This document shows, piece after piece, positions 27,930 through 36,555 of a stretch of 64,000 bases of DNA. The notes below the pieces were generated by a model that saw only the letters and a list, made by a program, of their open reading frames with translations, did no database searches and was not told the origin of the DNA. The translations under genes were made by a program, and so were the position numbers. The DNA lies in contig JAIELK010000010.1 of NCBI GenBank assembly GCA_019753175.1, positions 62,001 to 126,000 of the forward strand, read 5' to 3'. The stretch comes from Hyphomonadaceae bacterium (GTDB taxonomy: Bacteria > Pseudomonadota > Alphaproteobacteria > Caulobacterales > Aquidulcibacteraceae). Numbering within the stretch: position 1 is the stretch's first letter; every line of letters begins with the position of its first letter.

Positions 27930-28499
27930 CTAGCGCGCCACCACGATGCAGTCCTGCCCCGTGCGCCTGAGGCGCTCGCAGAACAAGGCGGCGTTTTCGC
28001 GATCGGCAAAGTATCCGGCGCGTACGCGATGATAGACGCCGCGCGCGCCGAGATCGGCGCGCTCTACATCCAGCCGGGCGGACCCGAACATTCCAGGCGC
28101 GCGCGCTGCCATCAGGCGCCAAGCTGCCTCGACCCCATCTTCAGAATGCAGCGCCGCGAGCTGTACGACATAGGGGCCGTCGCCAACGATGCGGGGCGAC
28201 GTGACGACGTCCGACGGCACCATGGTCTCCGATGACGTTAGCGCCTCGTCCGCGGCGCTGATCGTTTCTTCCGCCATCTCGATCACTGGAGGCGCCGCTG
28301 TTGGCGTTGCCGGCGACGTCACGCGCGGTACGCCAGCCGGCTCGCTGTAGAGCTGCCAAACGAAGCCGCCGAACGCGAGCGCCACCACGAGCATGAGCAC
28401 ATAAACGACGCCAGGGTGGCGAGAACGCGGCTCAGCGTGCAGCCGCGCCTCGAAGCGGGGGTCAGCATAGCGGTTACGCATCTTGGGCTCTGCGCTCAT
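27930..28499 (-). CDS. SPOR-domain membrane protein
   Basis: 189 residues. A cytosolic N-terminus rich in Arg is followed by one membrane helix (VVYVLMLVVALAFGGFVWQL), a Thr/Ala/Pro linker and a C-terminal SPOR domain at about 110-189 (YVVQLAALHSEDGVEAAWRLM, VYHRVRAGYFADRENAALFC). SPOR domains bind denuded glycan strands at the division septum. It lies between dgt and nagZ; in related genomes argS usually separates it from dgt. Two C-terminal cysteines (LFCERL, DCIVV) may pair. Confidence 0.9.
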   Translation of the reverse strand: MSAEPKMRNRYADPRFEARLHAEPRSRHPGVVYVLMLVVALAFGGFVWQLYSEPAGVPRVTSPATPTAAPPVIEMAEETISAADEALTSSETMVPSDVVTSPRIVGDGPYVVQLAALHSEDGVEAAWRLMAARAPGMFGSARLDVERADLGARGVYHRVRAGYFADRENAALFCERLRRTGQDCIVVAR

Positions 28500-28547
28500 T
28501 CTAGCATGCTCGACGCCTCTCGTAGACCGTCCCCGGTCACCGAATCA

Positions 28548-29765
28548 TTACCGTGCGAGATTGAACAACCGACGGTGCTCGTCGATGGCGAAATCATCGG
28601 TCATGCCGGCGATGTAGTCGCAGACGCGCCGAGCCGTTCGTAGGCCGCCGACGCCATCGCCGCCCTCTTGCCAATCTGGTGGCAACAATTCGGGCTCGGC
28701 AAGGAAGAGGTCGAACAGCTGGCGTAAGATGCGCTTAGCGTGACTGCGGGACCGGTTCACCTTCCAGTGGCGATACATCCGCGCCATGAGGAAACGACGA
28801 AGCACGGCTTGATGTTCGTTCATTTCGTCCGAGAAGGCGATTAGCGGTTTCCCGGCGTGGCGAACGTCTTCCACGCAGCCAGGGTCGGCGTCGGCGAGAC
28901 GCGCGCCGCTTTCCTTGACGAGGTCGTCGATCCACACGCCAATCAAGCGGCGGATCAGTTCCGCCACCACGCGAAACTGGTCCAGCGCCTGGTGGTCTCG
29001 CTCGACTGTGCTCAGCACGCCAGCGACCATCGGCACTTCCGCGCGCAGCTCGGCGAGGGTGAAGAGCCCTGCCCGCAAGCCGTCGTCGATGTCGTGATTG
29101 TTGTAGGCGATGTCGTCGGCGTGGGCTGCGACTTGCGCTTCCAGACCGGGCCAAGTGTCGAGTTCAAGATCATGAACCGACACATATTCCTGAATCGCCA
29201 CCGGCAAATCTTGCAACGTCGCTCCGAAGCGAATGAGCGGACCGTTGTGCTTGACCGCGCCCTCCAGAGTTTCCCAGGTCAGGTTAAGACCGTCGAAAGT
29301 TGGGTACTTTCGCTCCAGTTTCGTCAGTACGCGTAGTGTCTGGGCGTTATGGTCGAAGCCGCCATATGGCTCCATGCAGGCATCGAGCACATCCTCCCCG
29401 GTGTGACCAAAGGGCGGATGACCGAGGTCGTGAGCGATGCCGAGGCATTCGGCCAGGTCATCGTCGAGCCCCATCTGTCGCGCCACCGCGCGCGCAATCT
29501 GAGCCACCTCCAGTGAGTGCGTCAGCCGCGTGCGATAATGGTCGCCTTCGTGGGCGACGAACACCTGCGTCTTGCCCTTGAGCCGCCGGAACGCGCTCGC
29601 ATGGACAATGCGGTCGCGGTCACGCTCAAAAGGCGTACGGCTTCGGCTTTCCGGTTCGTCATGGAGCCGCCCGCGCGAGCGGGCTGGGTCAGATGCATAA
29701 GGCGCGCGCGGCACGCGCACCGCCCGCAACGGCTGCGCCTGCACCGGTTTCCGCCTCTCCGCCAC
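28548..29765 (-). CDS. dgt: Deoxyguanosinetriphosphate triphosphohydrolase-like protein
   Basis: 405 residues from a GTG start with AAGGAGA 9 nt upstream. The HD metal motif is present: His83 in RLTHSLEV and His112-Asp113 in AHDLGHPPFGHTGED, with a later conserved aspartate in HADDIAYNNHDIDD. RDRDRIVHASAFRRLKGKTQV is family-specific. Enzymes of this class hydrolyse dNTPs to deoxynucleoside and triphosphate and may set dNTP pools. Divergent from erpA across an 82-nt gap that must hold both promoters. Confidence 0.94.
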   Translation of the reverse strand: MAERRKPVQAQPLRAVRVPRAPYASDPARSRGRLHDEPESRSRTPFERDRDRIVHASAFRRLKGKTQVFVAHEGDHYRTRLTHSLEVAQIARAVARQMGLDDDLAECLGIAHDLGHPPFGHTGEDVLDACMEPYGGFDHNAQTLRVLTKLERKYPTFDGLNLTWETLEGAVKHNGPLIRFGATLQDLPVAIQEYVSVHDLELDTWPGLEAQVAAHADDIAYNNHDIDDGLRAGLFTLAELRAEVPMVAGVLSTVERDHQALDQFRVVAELIRRLIGVWIDDLVKESGARLADADPGCVEDVRHAGKPLIAFSDEMNEHQAVLRRFLMARMYRHWKVNRSRSHAKRILRQLFDLFLAEPELLPPDWQEGGDGVGGLRTARRVCDYIAGMTDDFAIDEHRRLFNLAR

Positions 29766-29847
29766 GCATTGGTCTCCTTGGCCGCCTCTGTGGAACCCTA
29801 TATGGGATTGGATTGCTTGCGAAAGCGCATCAGCATTGGGTTAACGC

Positions 29848-30174
29848 ATGGCTGGGATTGCCATTTCCGCCGCAGCCGCCGAGCAGATCAAGGCTGTCGT
29901 GGCGAACGAACCGGGGGGTGCAGGCCTGCGGGTGGCGGTCGAGGGCGGCGGCTGCTCGGGGTTTCAGTACGAGATTGCCGTGGCCCCGGCCCCAGCCCCA
30001 GGCGATCATGTCGTCGAACGTGACGGCGCGCGTCTGTTCGTTGATCCGGTTTCTCTGCCGTTTCTGCTCGGCTCCGAGGTCGACTGGGTCGACGAGTTAA
30101 TTGGCGCTTCGTTCAAGGTGAAGAACCCCAATGCCAAGTCGAGTTGCGGCTGCGGCGTGAGCTTCTCTGTCTGA
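29848..30174 (+). CDS. erpA: A-type iron-sulfur carrier (ErpA/IscA family)
   Basis: 108 residues. The three ligand cysteines are Cys36 in GGGCSGFQY, Cys100 and Cys102 in SSCGCGVSFSV, as in all A-type carriers. The protein passes Fe-S clusters to targets; in this window NadA, GltB and GltD all need such clusters. Its stop overlaps the next ATG by one base (TGATG). ErpA is preferred over IscA from the usual linkage to dgt in alphaproteobacteria, but the two are hard to tell apart. Confidence 0.9.
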   Translation: MAGIAISAAAAEQIKAVVANEPGGAGLRVAVEGGGCSGFQYEIAVAPAPAPGDHVVERDGARLFVDPVSLPFLLGSEVDWVDELIGASFKVKNPNAKSSCGCGVSFSV

Positions 30175-30800
30175 TGACGCCGGCCGCCAAGCTTGACCGC
30201 GCGCTCGACGCCTTCGACCGGCGAGAATGGAAGCGCGCCCGGCGTATGCTGGAGGAAGCGCTTGACGAGGCTCCGCGCGCGGCCGGTTATCACCAACTCG
30301 GCCTGCTCTACTGGCGCGGTCTAGGTGGGCCGGTGAACAAGGCGGCGGCGTGCGATTGCTTCGCCCGCGCCAGCGAAGACGGCCACCCCGCGGCGCAGAC
30401 GGCATACGGCATTGCGCTGCGTTCCGGCGTTGGCGTCGGCAAGGACAATGACGCCGCGCGGGCGCAGTTCCGCTCGGCGGCAGGCGCTGGCGATCGCGAG
30501 GCCATGGTGCAGTTCGCCACCATGTGCGAACCGGAGGAAGCCCGACGCTGGCTGCTGCGCGCGTCCGAGCAAGGCTACGCGCCGGCAATGCGTCACTTGG
30601 CCGACATGCTGATGAGCAACGAGCCAGTGGACGCGTTGTCGTGGCTCTACGCAAGCGTCGCCCTCTCCGGTGACGACGCGGCACGCAAGCGCGCTGGCGC
30701 GTTGGCGGAGGAACTGAGTGCGGCAGAGATCGAAGCCGCGCAGAAAACGGGGCGTGCCTACGCCAAGGACATCGCGCAACGCGCCCGGGAGCCCAGATGA
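30174..30800 (+). CDS. Sel1-like repeat protein
   Basis: 208 residues from the ATG at 30174, coupled to erpA. About four Sel1-like (TPR-related) helical repeats are seen: AAGYHQLGLLYWRGLGGPVN, AAQTAYGIALRSGVGVGKDN, AEEARR-type and YAPAMRHLADMLMSN. There is no signal peptide, so it is probably cytosolic. Sel1 proteins act as scaffolds. The function here is unknown; coupling to erpA and a nitroreductase is the only hint. Confidence 0.85.
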   Translation: MTPAAKLDRALDAFDRREWKRARRMLEEALDEAPRAAGYHQLGLLYWRGLGGPVNKAAACDCFARASEDGHPAAQTAYGIALRSGVGVGKDNDAARAQFRSAAGAGDREAMVQFATMCEPEEARRWLLRASEQGYAPAMRHLADMLMSNEPVDALSWLYASVALSGDDAARKRAGALAEELSAAEIEAAQKTGRAYAKDIAQRAREPR

Positions 30801-31456
30801 ACGTCGACGAAGCACTAAGTGCGCGAATCTCCGTGCGGGCCTTCACAACCGCTCCGGTTTCGGAAGCGCTCGTCCGCGCGATTTTGGAGGTTGCGCGTTA
30901 CGCGCCATCGGGGGGCAACCTGCAACCCTGGAGGGTCATCGCTGTTGCCGGCGACGCGAGAGACGCCGTGGTCGGCCTCGCGAAGGCCAATCTGCCGGGG
31001 ACAGAGGACGATCGCCCTGTTTATCCCGCCGATCTCTGGGAGCCCTATCGCTCACGCCGTTTCAAGGTGGGCGAGGACATGTACGTGCTGCTCGGGATTC
31101 CGCGTGAAAACAAGATGGCCCGGCTTGCGCACCTCGCGCGCAACTTCGAGTTCTTCGGCGCGCCGGTCGGCCTCTTCTTCGTGATTGATCGGCGCATGGG
31201 CCATGGCCAATGGGCACATTTGGGCATGTTCATGCAGTCGATAGCGCTTGCCGCTACAGCGCGCGGACTCGCCACCTGCATGCAGGAAGCCTGGGCGCGG
31301 CTGCGCGCGCCGCTGCACGCGCATTTCGGCCTCGACGCCAACGAGATGATCTATTGCGGCATGGCGCTGGGTTACGCCGATGCTGCTGCGCCGGTTAACA
31401 CGCTGCGCTCCGAGCGCGCGAGTGTGGATGAAATCGCGGAGTTTCGGGGGTTTTGA
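30797..31456 (+). CDS. Nitroreductase-family FMN oxidoreductase
   Basis: 219 residues. ISVRAFTTAPVSEALVRAIL and ARYAPSGGNLQPWRVIAVAG are the FMN-binding N-terminal signatures; GMFMQSIALAATARGLATCMQEAWA is the central dimer helix. NAD(P)H-dependent reduction of nitroaromatics, quinones or similar compounds is expected, with an unknown natural substrate. The start overlaps the Sel1 gene stop (ATGA), making a three-gene erpA operon. Confidence 0.93.
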   Translation: MNVDEALSARISVRAFTTAPVSEALVRAILEVARYAPSGGNLQPWRVIAVAGDARDAVVGLAKANLPGTEDDRPVYPADLWEPYRSRRFKVGEDMYVLLGIPRENKMARLAHLARNFEFFGAPVGLFFVIDRRMGHGQWAHLGMFMQSIALAATARGLATCMQEAWARLRAPLHAHFGLDANEMIYCGMALGYADAAAPVNTLRSERASVDEIAEFRGF

Positions 31457-31465
31457 CTTGGCACT

Positions 31466-31962
31466 TCAGCTACCCAAGCTGAACCTTACCGCAATCCTCG
31501 CACGTACGGGTTCACCATCGCCATCGCGACGGTAGTATCGAACATTGCCGCGACTAGTGCCCTCGGTAGAAACATCCTCGGGGATGTCACGAAGCCGCAT
31601 GTTGCAACTGAGCGCCAAGGCCGCGCGTCCGAACTCCATGCGCTCGGGATTTCTGCCAAGACGTAACATGTCTGCGCCTTCCCATCGGCGCCGATCGCGC
31701 AATCTAACACCACGCGGCCGTCAATTCCTCGCTGCAGCGCTCTCTGCGGATAGAATCGCTGACTGCCAAAGGCGTCACACTGCCTGGTCATATCGACGGG
31801 CCTCAAATCGGGAAATGGCGGCGACGGCGCAGCAGCGGGAGCGAGCGACAAGGCTGCCTGGATTGCATCTGTCTCCTGCGCCATTCCGGTTGAGGCGCCA
31901 GCGAGCGCCAACGAAGCAATGACAACGCTTGTAAAGGCGATCGTATGGTTGCGAACTCCCAT
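31466..31962 (-). pseudogene. TonB C-terminal-domain protein, broken by a single-base frameshift
   Basis: Frame one (start 31962) reads a signal peptide (ASLALAGASTGMAQ) and the first half of a TonB-C domain: RGIDGRVVLDCAIGADGKAQTCYVLAEIP. It then runs out as non-homologous sequence ending at 31486. The natural continuation ERMEFGRAALALSCNMRL ... ARIAVRFSLGS is in another frame ending at 31466. Adding one G near 31645 (CCG to CCGG in the coding strand) joins them perfectly. Either a recent pseudogene or a sequencing error. The intact protein would be a small secreted TonB-domain protein of about 165 residues, not a full TonB. Confidence 0.75.
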
Positions 31963-31965
31963 CGC

Positions 31966-32295
31966 CTACTCCCTGCTCCTGGCGTTTCCCAGCACACCAT
32001 CCTCCACGAAGTCCACAACCGCGAAGATCGCGCCCATGACGATGAGCCAGAAGATCGGCGCGAGCAGCATCGGCACAGCGAGGTGGTGGTCGACAGCATA
32101 CGCGCTCCAAGCGGATCGCACCGCGAAGAAGGCGAGCGCCGGATAGACCCATGACAACAGCGCCGCCACCACGAGCGCCGGCTTGGAGCGCCAGTGCGCC
32201 TGCTCACGCGGCGTCAGCAGACGGACTGCCAAGCCAAGGCTGGCAAGGCCCACCGCCGCGTGGAAGGCGGTGAACGCCGAAAGGATTACAATCAT
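31966..32295 (-). CDS. Small membrane protein, function unknown
   Basis: 109 residues with three likely membrane helices (FTAFHAAVGLASLGLAVRLL, ALVVAALLSWVYPALAFFAV, MLLAPIFWLIVMGAIFAVVDF). The family is not recognised. It precedes the frameshifted TonB-domain gene by 3 nt on the same strand, so the two probably share a transcript. Divergent from xthA. Confidence 0.7.
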   Translation of the reverse strand: MIVILSAFTAFHAAVGLASLGLAVRLLTPREQAHWRSKPALVVAALLSWVYPALAFFAVRSAWSAYAVDHHLAVPMLLAPIFWLIVMGAIFAVVDFVEDGVLGNARSRE

Positions 32296-32348
32296 GCTGG
32301 CTAACCTAGCATGACCGCGCCATGTTCAGGCAATCCTCCGAGTTGGTC

Positions 32349-33134
32349 ATGCCCCTGAAGATCGCCACCTGGAACGTCAATTCGATCCTTGCGCGGCTGC
32401 CGACCGCGCTCAAGGTTTTTGAGGCGGTAGACGCTGATGTCTGGTGCCTACAGGAGATCAAGTGCGAAGATGCACGGTTTCCGCGCTTCGAGTTCGAGGC
32501 GCTCGGCTTCAACGTCGAGACACTTGGCCAGAAGAGCTACAACGGCGTTGCCATCCTCTCCAAGCATCGCATCGAGGAGACGATCCGCGGCGTGCCCGGC
32601 GTCAACCACGACCAGGCGCGTTACGTAGAAGCCGTGATCGGGGCGCCGGGCGGGCCTGTACGCGTGGCGTCGATCTATGCACCCAACGGCAATCCGCCCG
32701 ATACCGACAAATTCAAACTGAAGCTCGAGTTCATGGCCGCGCTCACTGCGCACGCACGCGATCTGTTGAAGCTGGAGGAGCGCACGATCCTCGCCGGCGA
32801 CTACAACGTCATCCCGCGCGAGGTCGATTGCTGGGATCCGCGCGTCTGGGAGGGCGATGCGCTGTTCAAGGCGGAGACACGCGCGGCCTATCGAACGCTG
32901 CAAAACCTCGGCTATGCCGACGCCTATATGCAGACCGACGCGGGCGCGCACAAATACACGTTCTGGGACTATCAGGCTGGCGCCTGGCAGAAAGACCACG
33001 GCATCCGCATCGACCACCTGCTCTTGTCGCCGCAAGCCGCCGATCGTCTCGAAGGGGTCGACATCTACAAGCCAGCGCGCGCGCTGGAAAAAGCCAGCGA
33101 CCATGTGCCGATTTGTGCGGCGTTCGCGCTCTAA
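32349..33134 (+). CDS. xthA: Exodeoxyribonuclease III
   Basis: 261 residues from the ATG at 32349, which places the family start KIATWNVNSI at residue 4; the track ATG at 32322 would add nine residues. Catalytic motifs of the EEP nuclease family are all present: TWNVNSI, WCLQEIK, YAPNG, AGDYNVIP and the C-terminal SDHVPI, with RIDHLL binding DNA. It repairs abasic sites as an AP endonuclease and 3' exonuclease. It converges on yacG with a 4-nt overlap of ends. Confidence 0.95.
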   Translation: MPLKIATWNVNSILARLPTALKVFEAVDADVWCLQEIKCEDARFPRFEFEALGFNVETLGQKSYNGVAILSKHRIEETIRGVPGVNHDQARYVEAVIGAPGGPVRVASIYAPNGNPPDTDKFKLKLEFMAALTAHARDLLKLEERTILAGDYNVIPREVDCWDPRVWEGDALFKAETRAAYRTLQNLGYADAYMQTDAGAHKYTFWDYQAGAWQKDHGIRIDHLLLSPQAADRLEGVDIYKPARALEKASDHVPICAAFAL

Positions 33135-33310
33135 CTTTGCGACTCGTCTGATTTAGGGTCGTCGCTTTCCACCGCCGGTATCGCGTACGCGCCGCTAAAC
33201 CAGCGATTTAGATCGACGTCGGCGCAACGCTTCGAACAGAACGGCTTGTAGCGTTCATCCTTCGGGTTGCCGCAAATCACACAGCCGCCGGTCTTTTTCG
33301 GTTCTTTCAT
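33131..33310 (-). CDS. yacG: DNA gyrase inhibitor YacG (zinc-binding)
   Basis: 59 residues, missed by the ORF track because of its length. The protein has the treble-clef zinc site CVICG (Cys10, Cys13) and FCSKRC (Cys25, Cys29), followed by ADVDLNRWFSGAYAIP, the YacG signature. YacG binds GyrB and blocks DNA binding. Its ATG overlaps the rng stop (ATGA), and it closes the murA-infA-maf-rng cluster. Confidence 0.93.
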   Translation of the reverse strand: MKEPKKTGGCVICGNPKDERYKPFCSKRCADVDLNRWFSGAYAIPAVESDDPKSDESQS

Positions 33311-34389
33311 GTTGGCCTTGCGTCGATCATGTCGCGCGCACCCGCGCCCACTTCAATACGCCACCGCGGACCGATGCGCTCCGTCAACGCTTCCGCCCAG
33401 TCAATTTCACCTGCATCCAGCCACGTCTTCACCTCGGCCGAAACCGTGCAAGCGATCTGGCGTCCCCCATGGACCCGCGCCTCGCGCTCGATCGCCCGGA
33501 GCGACATCAGCGCCAAGCTTTCGGCACTCAATTCGCCACGAGCATCGCACAATACTTCGTGCAGGGGCGCCCGAAGTTGCGCACGCGACAGCTGGTAGAC
33601 GCCAAATCGTGAGAGTCCCCCGAACTGTATGCTCCACGGATCGCTTGCGAACGCCGCGCGTACAGCCTCCTCGAGCGTCTTCTGATTGGACCGCCAGCGC
33701 ATCGACACAAAGTCGATCGCGATAAGGCCACCCAAGCTACGCAAGCGGACCTGCCGCGCCGCCTCTTGTGCAGCCGCGATGTTCAGCTCCAGCGCGAAAT
33801 GCTCTGGATCCTGGGCGCCTGCTCGAGCGCCTGCGTCGACGTCGATCACAACCATCGCCGCAGTCGGTTGAATGATCAGCGACCCACCCCCAGGGAGGCC
33901 GACCATCGGCGAGAGCGCCAACTCAATCGCCTCGTCGATGCGCGAGCGGGTCTCGGCATCCGCCGGTTTCACCTGATCGAGTTCTTCATCGCATTCGGGC
34001 CCCGCAACGCGGCCGGGGGATTGCTGGCTTGATGTTGCCTCGACACGCTGAAGTACAGGGCTCTTGCCCCGGGCGGCTTCGCGCGTGACCCGCGCAAGCA
34101 GCATCTCCCCCTCGCGCAACGACACACGCGCCTTGCCACCTGTGGTCGCGCCTGCGGCGTCGAGCGGCAAGAACCCTTCTTGCTCGCGCAGCCCCAAATC
34201 GATGAATCCCCCGCGCCGGCGGCGATCCACGCTCCGCACACGACCGGCATAGACCTCACCCCACCGAGCGCGCCGACCGTCATCGCTCCAGCGCGCGACG
34301 CGCAACGCTGTGGGCCGTCCGTCACTGAGCAGCACCTCTCGCGTCTCGCCGATAGCGGCGTCTCGCCAGGTTTCCAGCGCAGTGCTCAT
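33307..34389 (-). CDS. rng: Ribonuclease E/G family protein (short RNase G type)
   Basis: 360 residues from the ATG at 34389; the track extension to 34692 lies within maf. An S1-like N-terminal domain (GEVYAGRVRSVDRRRRGGFIDLG, shown in part) is followed by the RNase E/G catalytic core with metal-binding aspartates in MVVIDVDAG and LIAIDFV. The usual CPxCxG zinc link of RNase E/G is absent and the C-terminal region is short, as in some alphaproteobacterial RNase G-like proteins. It should cleave single-stranded AU-rich RNA, though oligomerisation may differ. Coupled to maf (ATGA). Confidence 0.88.
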   Translation of the reverse strand: MSTALETWRDAAIGETREVLLSDGRPTALRVARWSDDGRRARWGEVYAGRVRSVDRRRRGGFIDLGLREQEGFLPLDAAGATTGGKARVSLREGEMLLARVTREAARGKSPVLQRVEATSSQQSPGRVAGPECDEELDQVKPADAETRSRIDEAIELALSPMVGLPGGGSLIIQPTAAMVVIDVDAGARAGAQDPEHFALELNIAAAQEAARQVRLRSLGGLIAIDFVSMRWRSNQKTLEEAVRAAFASDPWSIQFGGLSRFGVYQLSRAQLRAPLHEVLCDARGELSAESLALMSLRAIEREARVHGGRQIACTVSAEVKTWLDAGEIDWAEALTERIGPRWRIEVGAGARDMIDARPT

Positions 34390-34958
34390 GGGCCCACGCG
34401 CACGCCCGCGCCTTCCAGCAGATTGGCGGTCTCGAAGAGCGGCAGCCCAACCACCCCGGAGTACGAGCCAATGATAGAAACAATGAAGCGGCCCGCACGC
34501 CCTTGCGCCGCGTAGCCGCCGGCTTTGCCGCGCCACTCGCCACCGGCAACGTACTGCTCGATCTCCGTACGAGACAACGACTTGAACGCGACGCGCGTTT
34601 CGACCAAGCGCTCCCGCAACGCTCCGTCGGGGGTTTGGAGAGCCACCGCTGTGTACACGCGATGGGTTCGACCCGACAGCAAGGTAAGGCACGCGTGTGC
34701 ATCAGCTTCTGTTTCCGCTTTCGGCAGAATGCGCCGGCCAACGGCCACCACGGTGTCGGCGGCAAGAACCGCCGCGTCTGCGCGCGTGACTGCCGATGCT
34801 TTTTCACGCGCCAGTCGCGCCGCGTGCATGCGCGGCGTTTCGCCTTTGTGCGGCGTCTCATCAATGTCGGTTGCGATCACGTCTGCCGGTGTGACGCCGA
34901 TCTGCTTCAACAGCTCAAGCCGGCGCGGGCTCGCACTCGCCAGCACCAGCTGGGTCAT
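34386..34958 (-). CDS. maf: Maf-family nucleotide pyrophosphatase
   Basis: 190 residues from the ATG at 34958; the track ORF begins inside the SDR gene. LASASPRRLELLKQIG is the Maf signature, with AADTVVAVG and YSGVVGLPLFETA completing the active site. Maf proteins hydrolyse dTTP, UTP or modified nucleotides and influence septation. It overlaps both neighbours by 4 nt. Confidence 0.94.
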   Translation of the reverse strand: MTQLVLASASPRRLELLKQIGVTPADVIATDIDETPHKGETPRMHAARLAREKASAVTRADAAVLAADTVVAVGRRILPKAETEADAHACLTLLSGRTHRVYTAVALQTPDGALRERLVETRVAFKSLSRTEIEQYVAGGEWRGKAGGYAAQGRAGRFIVSIIGSYSGVVGLPLFETANLLEGAGVRVGP

Positions 34959-35827
34959 GCGCGTTTGGGAAAGCCCAGGCGCTGCGCGAAGATGCGATCC
35001 ACCATGCGCGGCGGCAGGACCTTCGGCAACGTACGATCCATGAACGGGCGGCGCAGGATGGCGTAGCGGACCTTCGGTTTGGCGCCACTCAAGCACCGCC
35101 AAATCAGATCGCCGACTTCAGACGCCGGCAATCCTTCGCGGCCCTGCTTCAACATGTAGTCGGTGACCCGCTGAATCGCTTTCGCGTAGGGCGTATTCGA
35201 AAAACGCTTCAAATCGTTCTGCTCGGCCTTGTCCCAGATTGGCGTCGCGATGGCCCCGGGGCCGATGACGATCACATCGATGCCATAGAGCATCAATTCT
35301 CGACGGAGCGATTCCGAATAACCTTCCAAGGCGAACTTCGAAGCTGAGTATGGCCCGACGAAAGGCGAGGCGCGCTCTCCGCCCACCGACGAAATCATCA
35401 CGATGCGCCCTGGCTTGCCGGTCCGCTGCTCGTCCGCGCCAAGCAAGTCCGAAAAGGCGCGGGTGACGTTGTGCACGCCAAAGAGATTGATTTCGAATTG
35501 ACGACGCAATTCGTCCGTATCGAGATGCAGCAGCGGACCGGGGACAGCGATCCCGGCATTGTTGACCAAGCCGAACAGCTTGCGGTTGCCGAGCGCCCGC
35601 GCCACCTGCGCCGCCCCCGCGCGCACCGCCGCCTCGTCGGCAACGTCGAACAGAAGCGGGGTCACCGCCTCGCCGAACTCAGCCCTCAAGCTCTCGGCGT
35701 CGCCCTGCTTGCGTACGCTTGCGAACACGTGTGCGCCATTTTTCACGGCGGAGGCCACGGCCGCACGACCGATGCCCGTGGAGGCGCCTGTTACAACGAT
35801 AGCGCGATCGAGTGATGCAGTTGTCAT
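34955..35827 (-). CDS. Short-chain dehydrogenase/reductase
   Basis: 290 residues of the classical SDR fold: TGASTGIG cofactor loop (residues 13-20), NNAG (89-92), catalytic serine in MISSVGG and Y160-SAS-K164. The acidic/basic pattern after beta 2 (SVRKQG) suggests NADP. The C-terminal 70 residues follow the 11-beta-HSD/retinol-dehydrogenase-like group. The substrate is unknown. It is wedged between infA and maf with ATGA overlaps on both sides; this gene is not part of the standard cluster in relatives, so it is probably a later insertion that kept the coupling. Confidence 0.93.
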   Translation of the reverse strand: MTTASLDRAIVVTGASTGIGRAAVASAVKNGAHVFASVRKQGDAESLRAEFGEAVTPLLFDVADEAAVRAGAAQVARALGNRKLFGLVNNAGIAVPGPLLHLDTDELRRQFEINLFGVHNVTRAFSDLLGADEQRTGKPGRIVMISSVGGERASPFVGPYSASKFALEGYSESLRRELMLYGIDVIVIGPGAIATPIWDKAEQNDLKRFSNTPYAKAIQRVTDYMLKQGREGLPASEVGDLIWRCLSGAKPKVRYAILRRPFMDRTLPKVLPPRMVDRIFAQRLGFPKRA

Positions 35828-36042
35828 TTGAACCTGTACGTGACGCGCCCCTTGGTCAGATCATAGGGCGACATCTCGACCAGCACTTTGTCACCCGCCA
35901 GCACGCGGATGCGGTTCTTGCGCATCTTGCCGGCGGTGTGGCCGATGATCTGGTGGCCATTCTCCAATTCGATCCGGAACGTGGCGTTGGGCAAGAGCTC
36001 CATCACGGTGCCGGCAAATTCCAATAACTCTTCCTTGGCCAT
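35824..36042 (-). CDS. infA: Translation initiation factor IF-1
   Basis: 72 residues, the usual length, one OB fold. [42 protein letters not shown] and [13 protein letters not shown] match bacterial IF-1 throughout. It binds the ribosomal A site during initiation. It begins 48 nt after the phosphatase gene and overlaps the SDR start by 4 nt. Confidence 0.98.
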   Translation of the reverse strand: MAKEELLEFAGTVMELLPNATFRIELENGHQIIGHTAGKMRKNRIRVLAGDKVLVEMSPYDLTKGRVTYRFK

Positions 36043-36090
36043 TCTCTCTCCTGAATCGGGGCGGCGCGGGGGCCTTATAGGCGCTGAAGT

Positions 36091-36555
36091 CTAGCCCGTC
36101 GACGGGCGCTGAAACCGCTGGGCGATGCGGCGGGCAAGAGTGTCGCGGACGCCTCGGTACTCCATCAGCAGCTGTTCGCGGGAGCCTTCGGCAAAGGAGG
36201 GGTCGAAGGTGGGCCAGTACTCGGCCTCGGCGGCCAGCGTCGGGATGGCCCCCAACGCGCGGTGGTGCGCCTCCGGACTGAGCGAAACAACCAGGTCGAA
36301 TGGCCCCTCCTCACGTTCGATCAGCATCTCGAAACTCGTTGGGCGATGGCGCGCAATATCGCCCCCCGCTTCATCGATGACAAAGGCCGCCATCGCCGAC
36401 ACCTCTTCGGCTGGCCGTACTCCGGCGCACGCGACGCGAACCAGCGGCCCAAACTGCAAGCGCATGAGTTCCGCCGCCATCGGCGATCGGATCGCGTTGT
36501 GGGTGCAGGCGAACAACACCGACTGAGGCGGCCCCTCGCCCACGGGCACCGTCAA
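36091..36555 (-). CDS. Low-molecular-weight phosphotyrosine phosphatase / arsenate-reductase-like protein
   Basis: 154 residues. The N-terminal FACTHNAIRSPMAAELM has the Cys-x5-Arg loop of the LMW-PTP/ArsC fold (HN in the loop is closer to arsenate reductases), and TFDPSFAEGS supplies the Asp-Pro general acid region. A homologue at this spot is conserved in alphaproteobacterial murA-infA clusters, arguing for a housekeeping phosphatase rather than arsenate detoxification. It overlaps UPF0262 by 4 nt. Confidence 0.88.
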   Translation of the reverse strand: MTVPVGEGPPQSVLFACTHNAIRSPMAAELMRLQFGPLVRVACAGVRPAEEVSAMAAFVIDEAGGDIARHRPTSFEMLIEREEGPFDLVVSLSPEAHHRALGAIPTLAAEAEYWPTFDPSFAEGSREQLLMEYRGVRDTLARRIAQRFQRPSTG

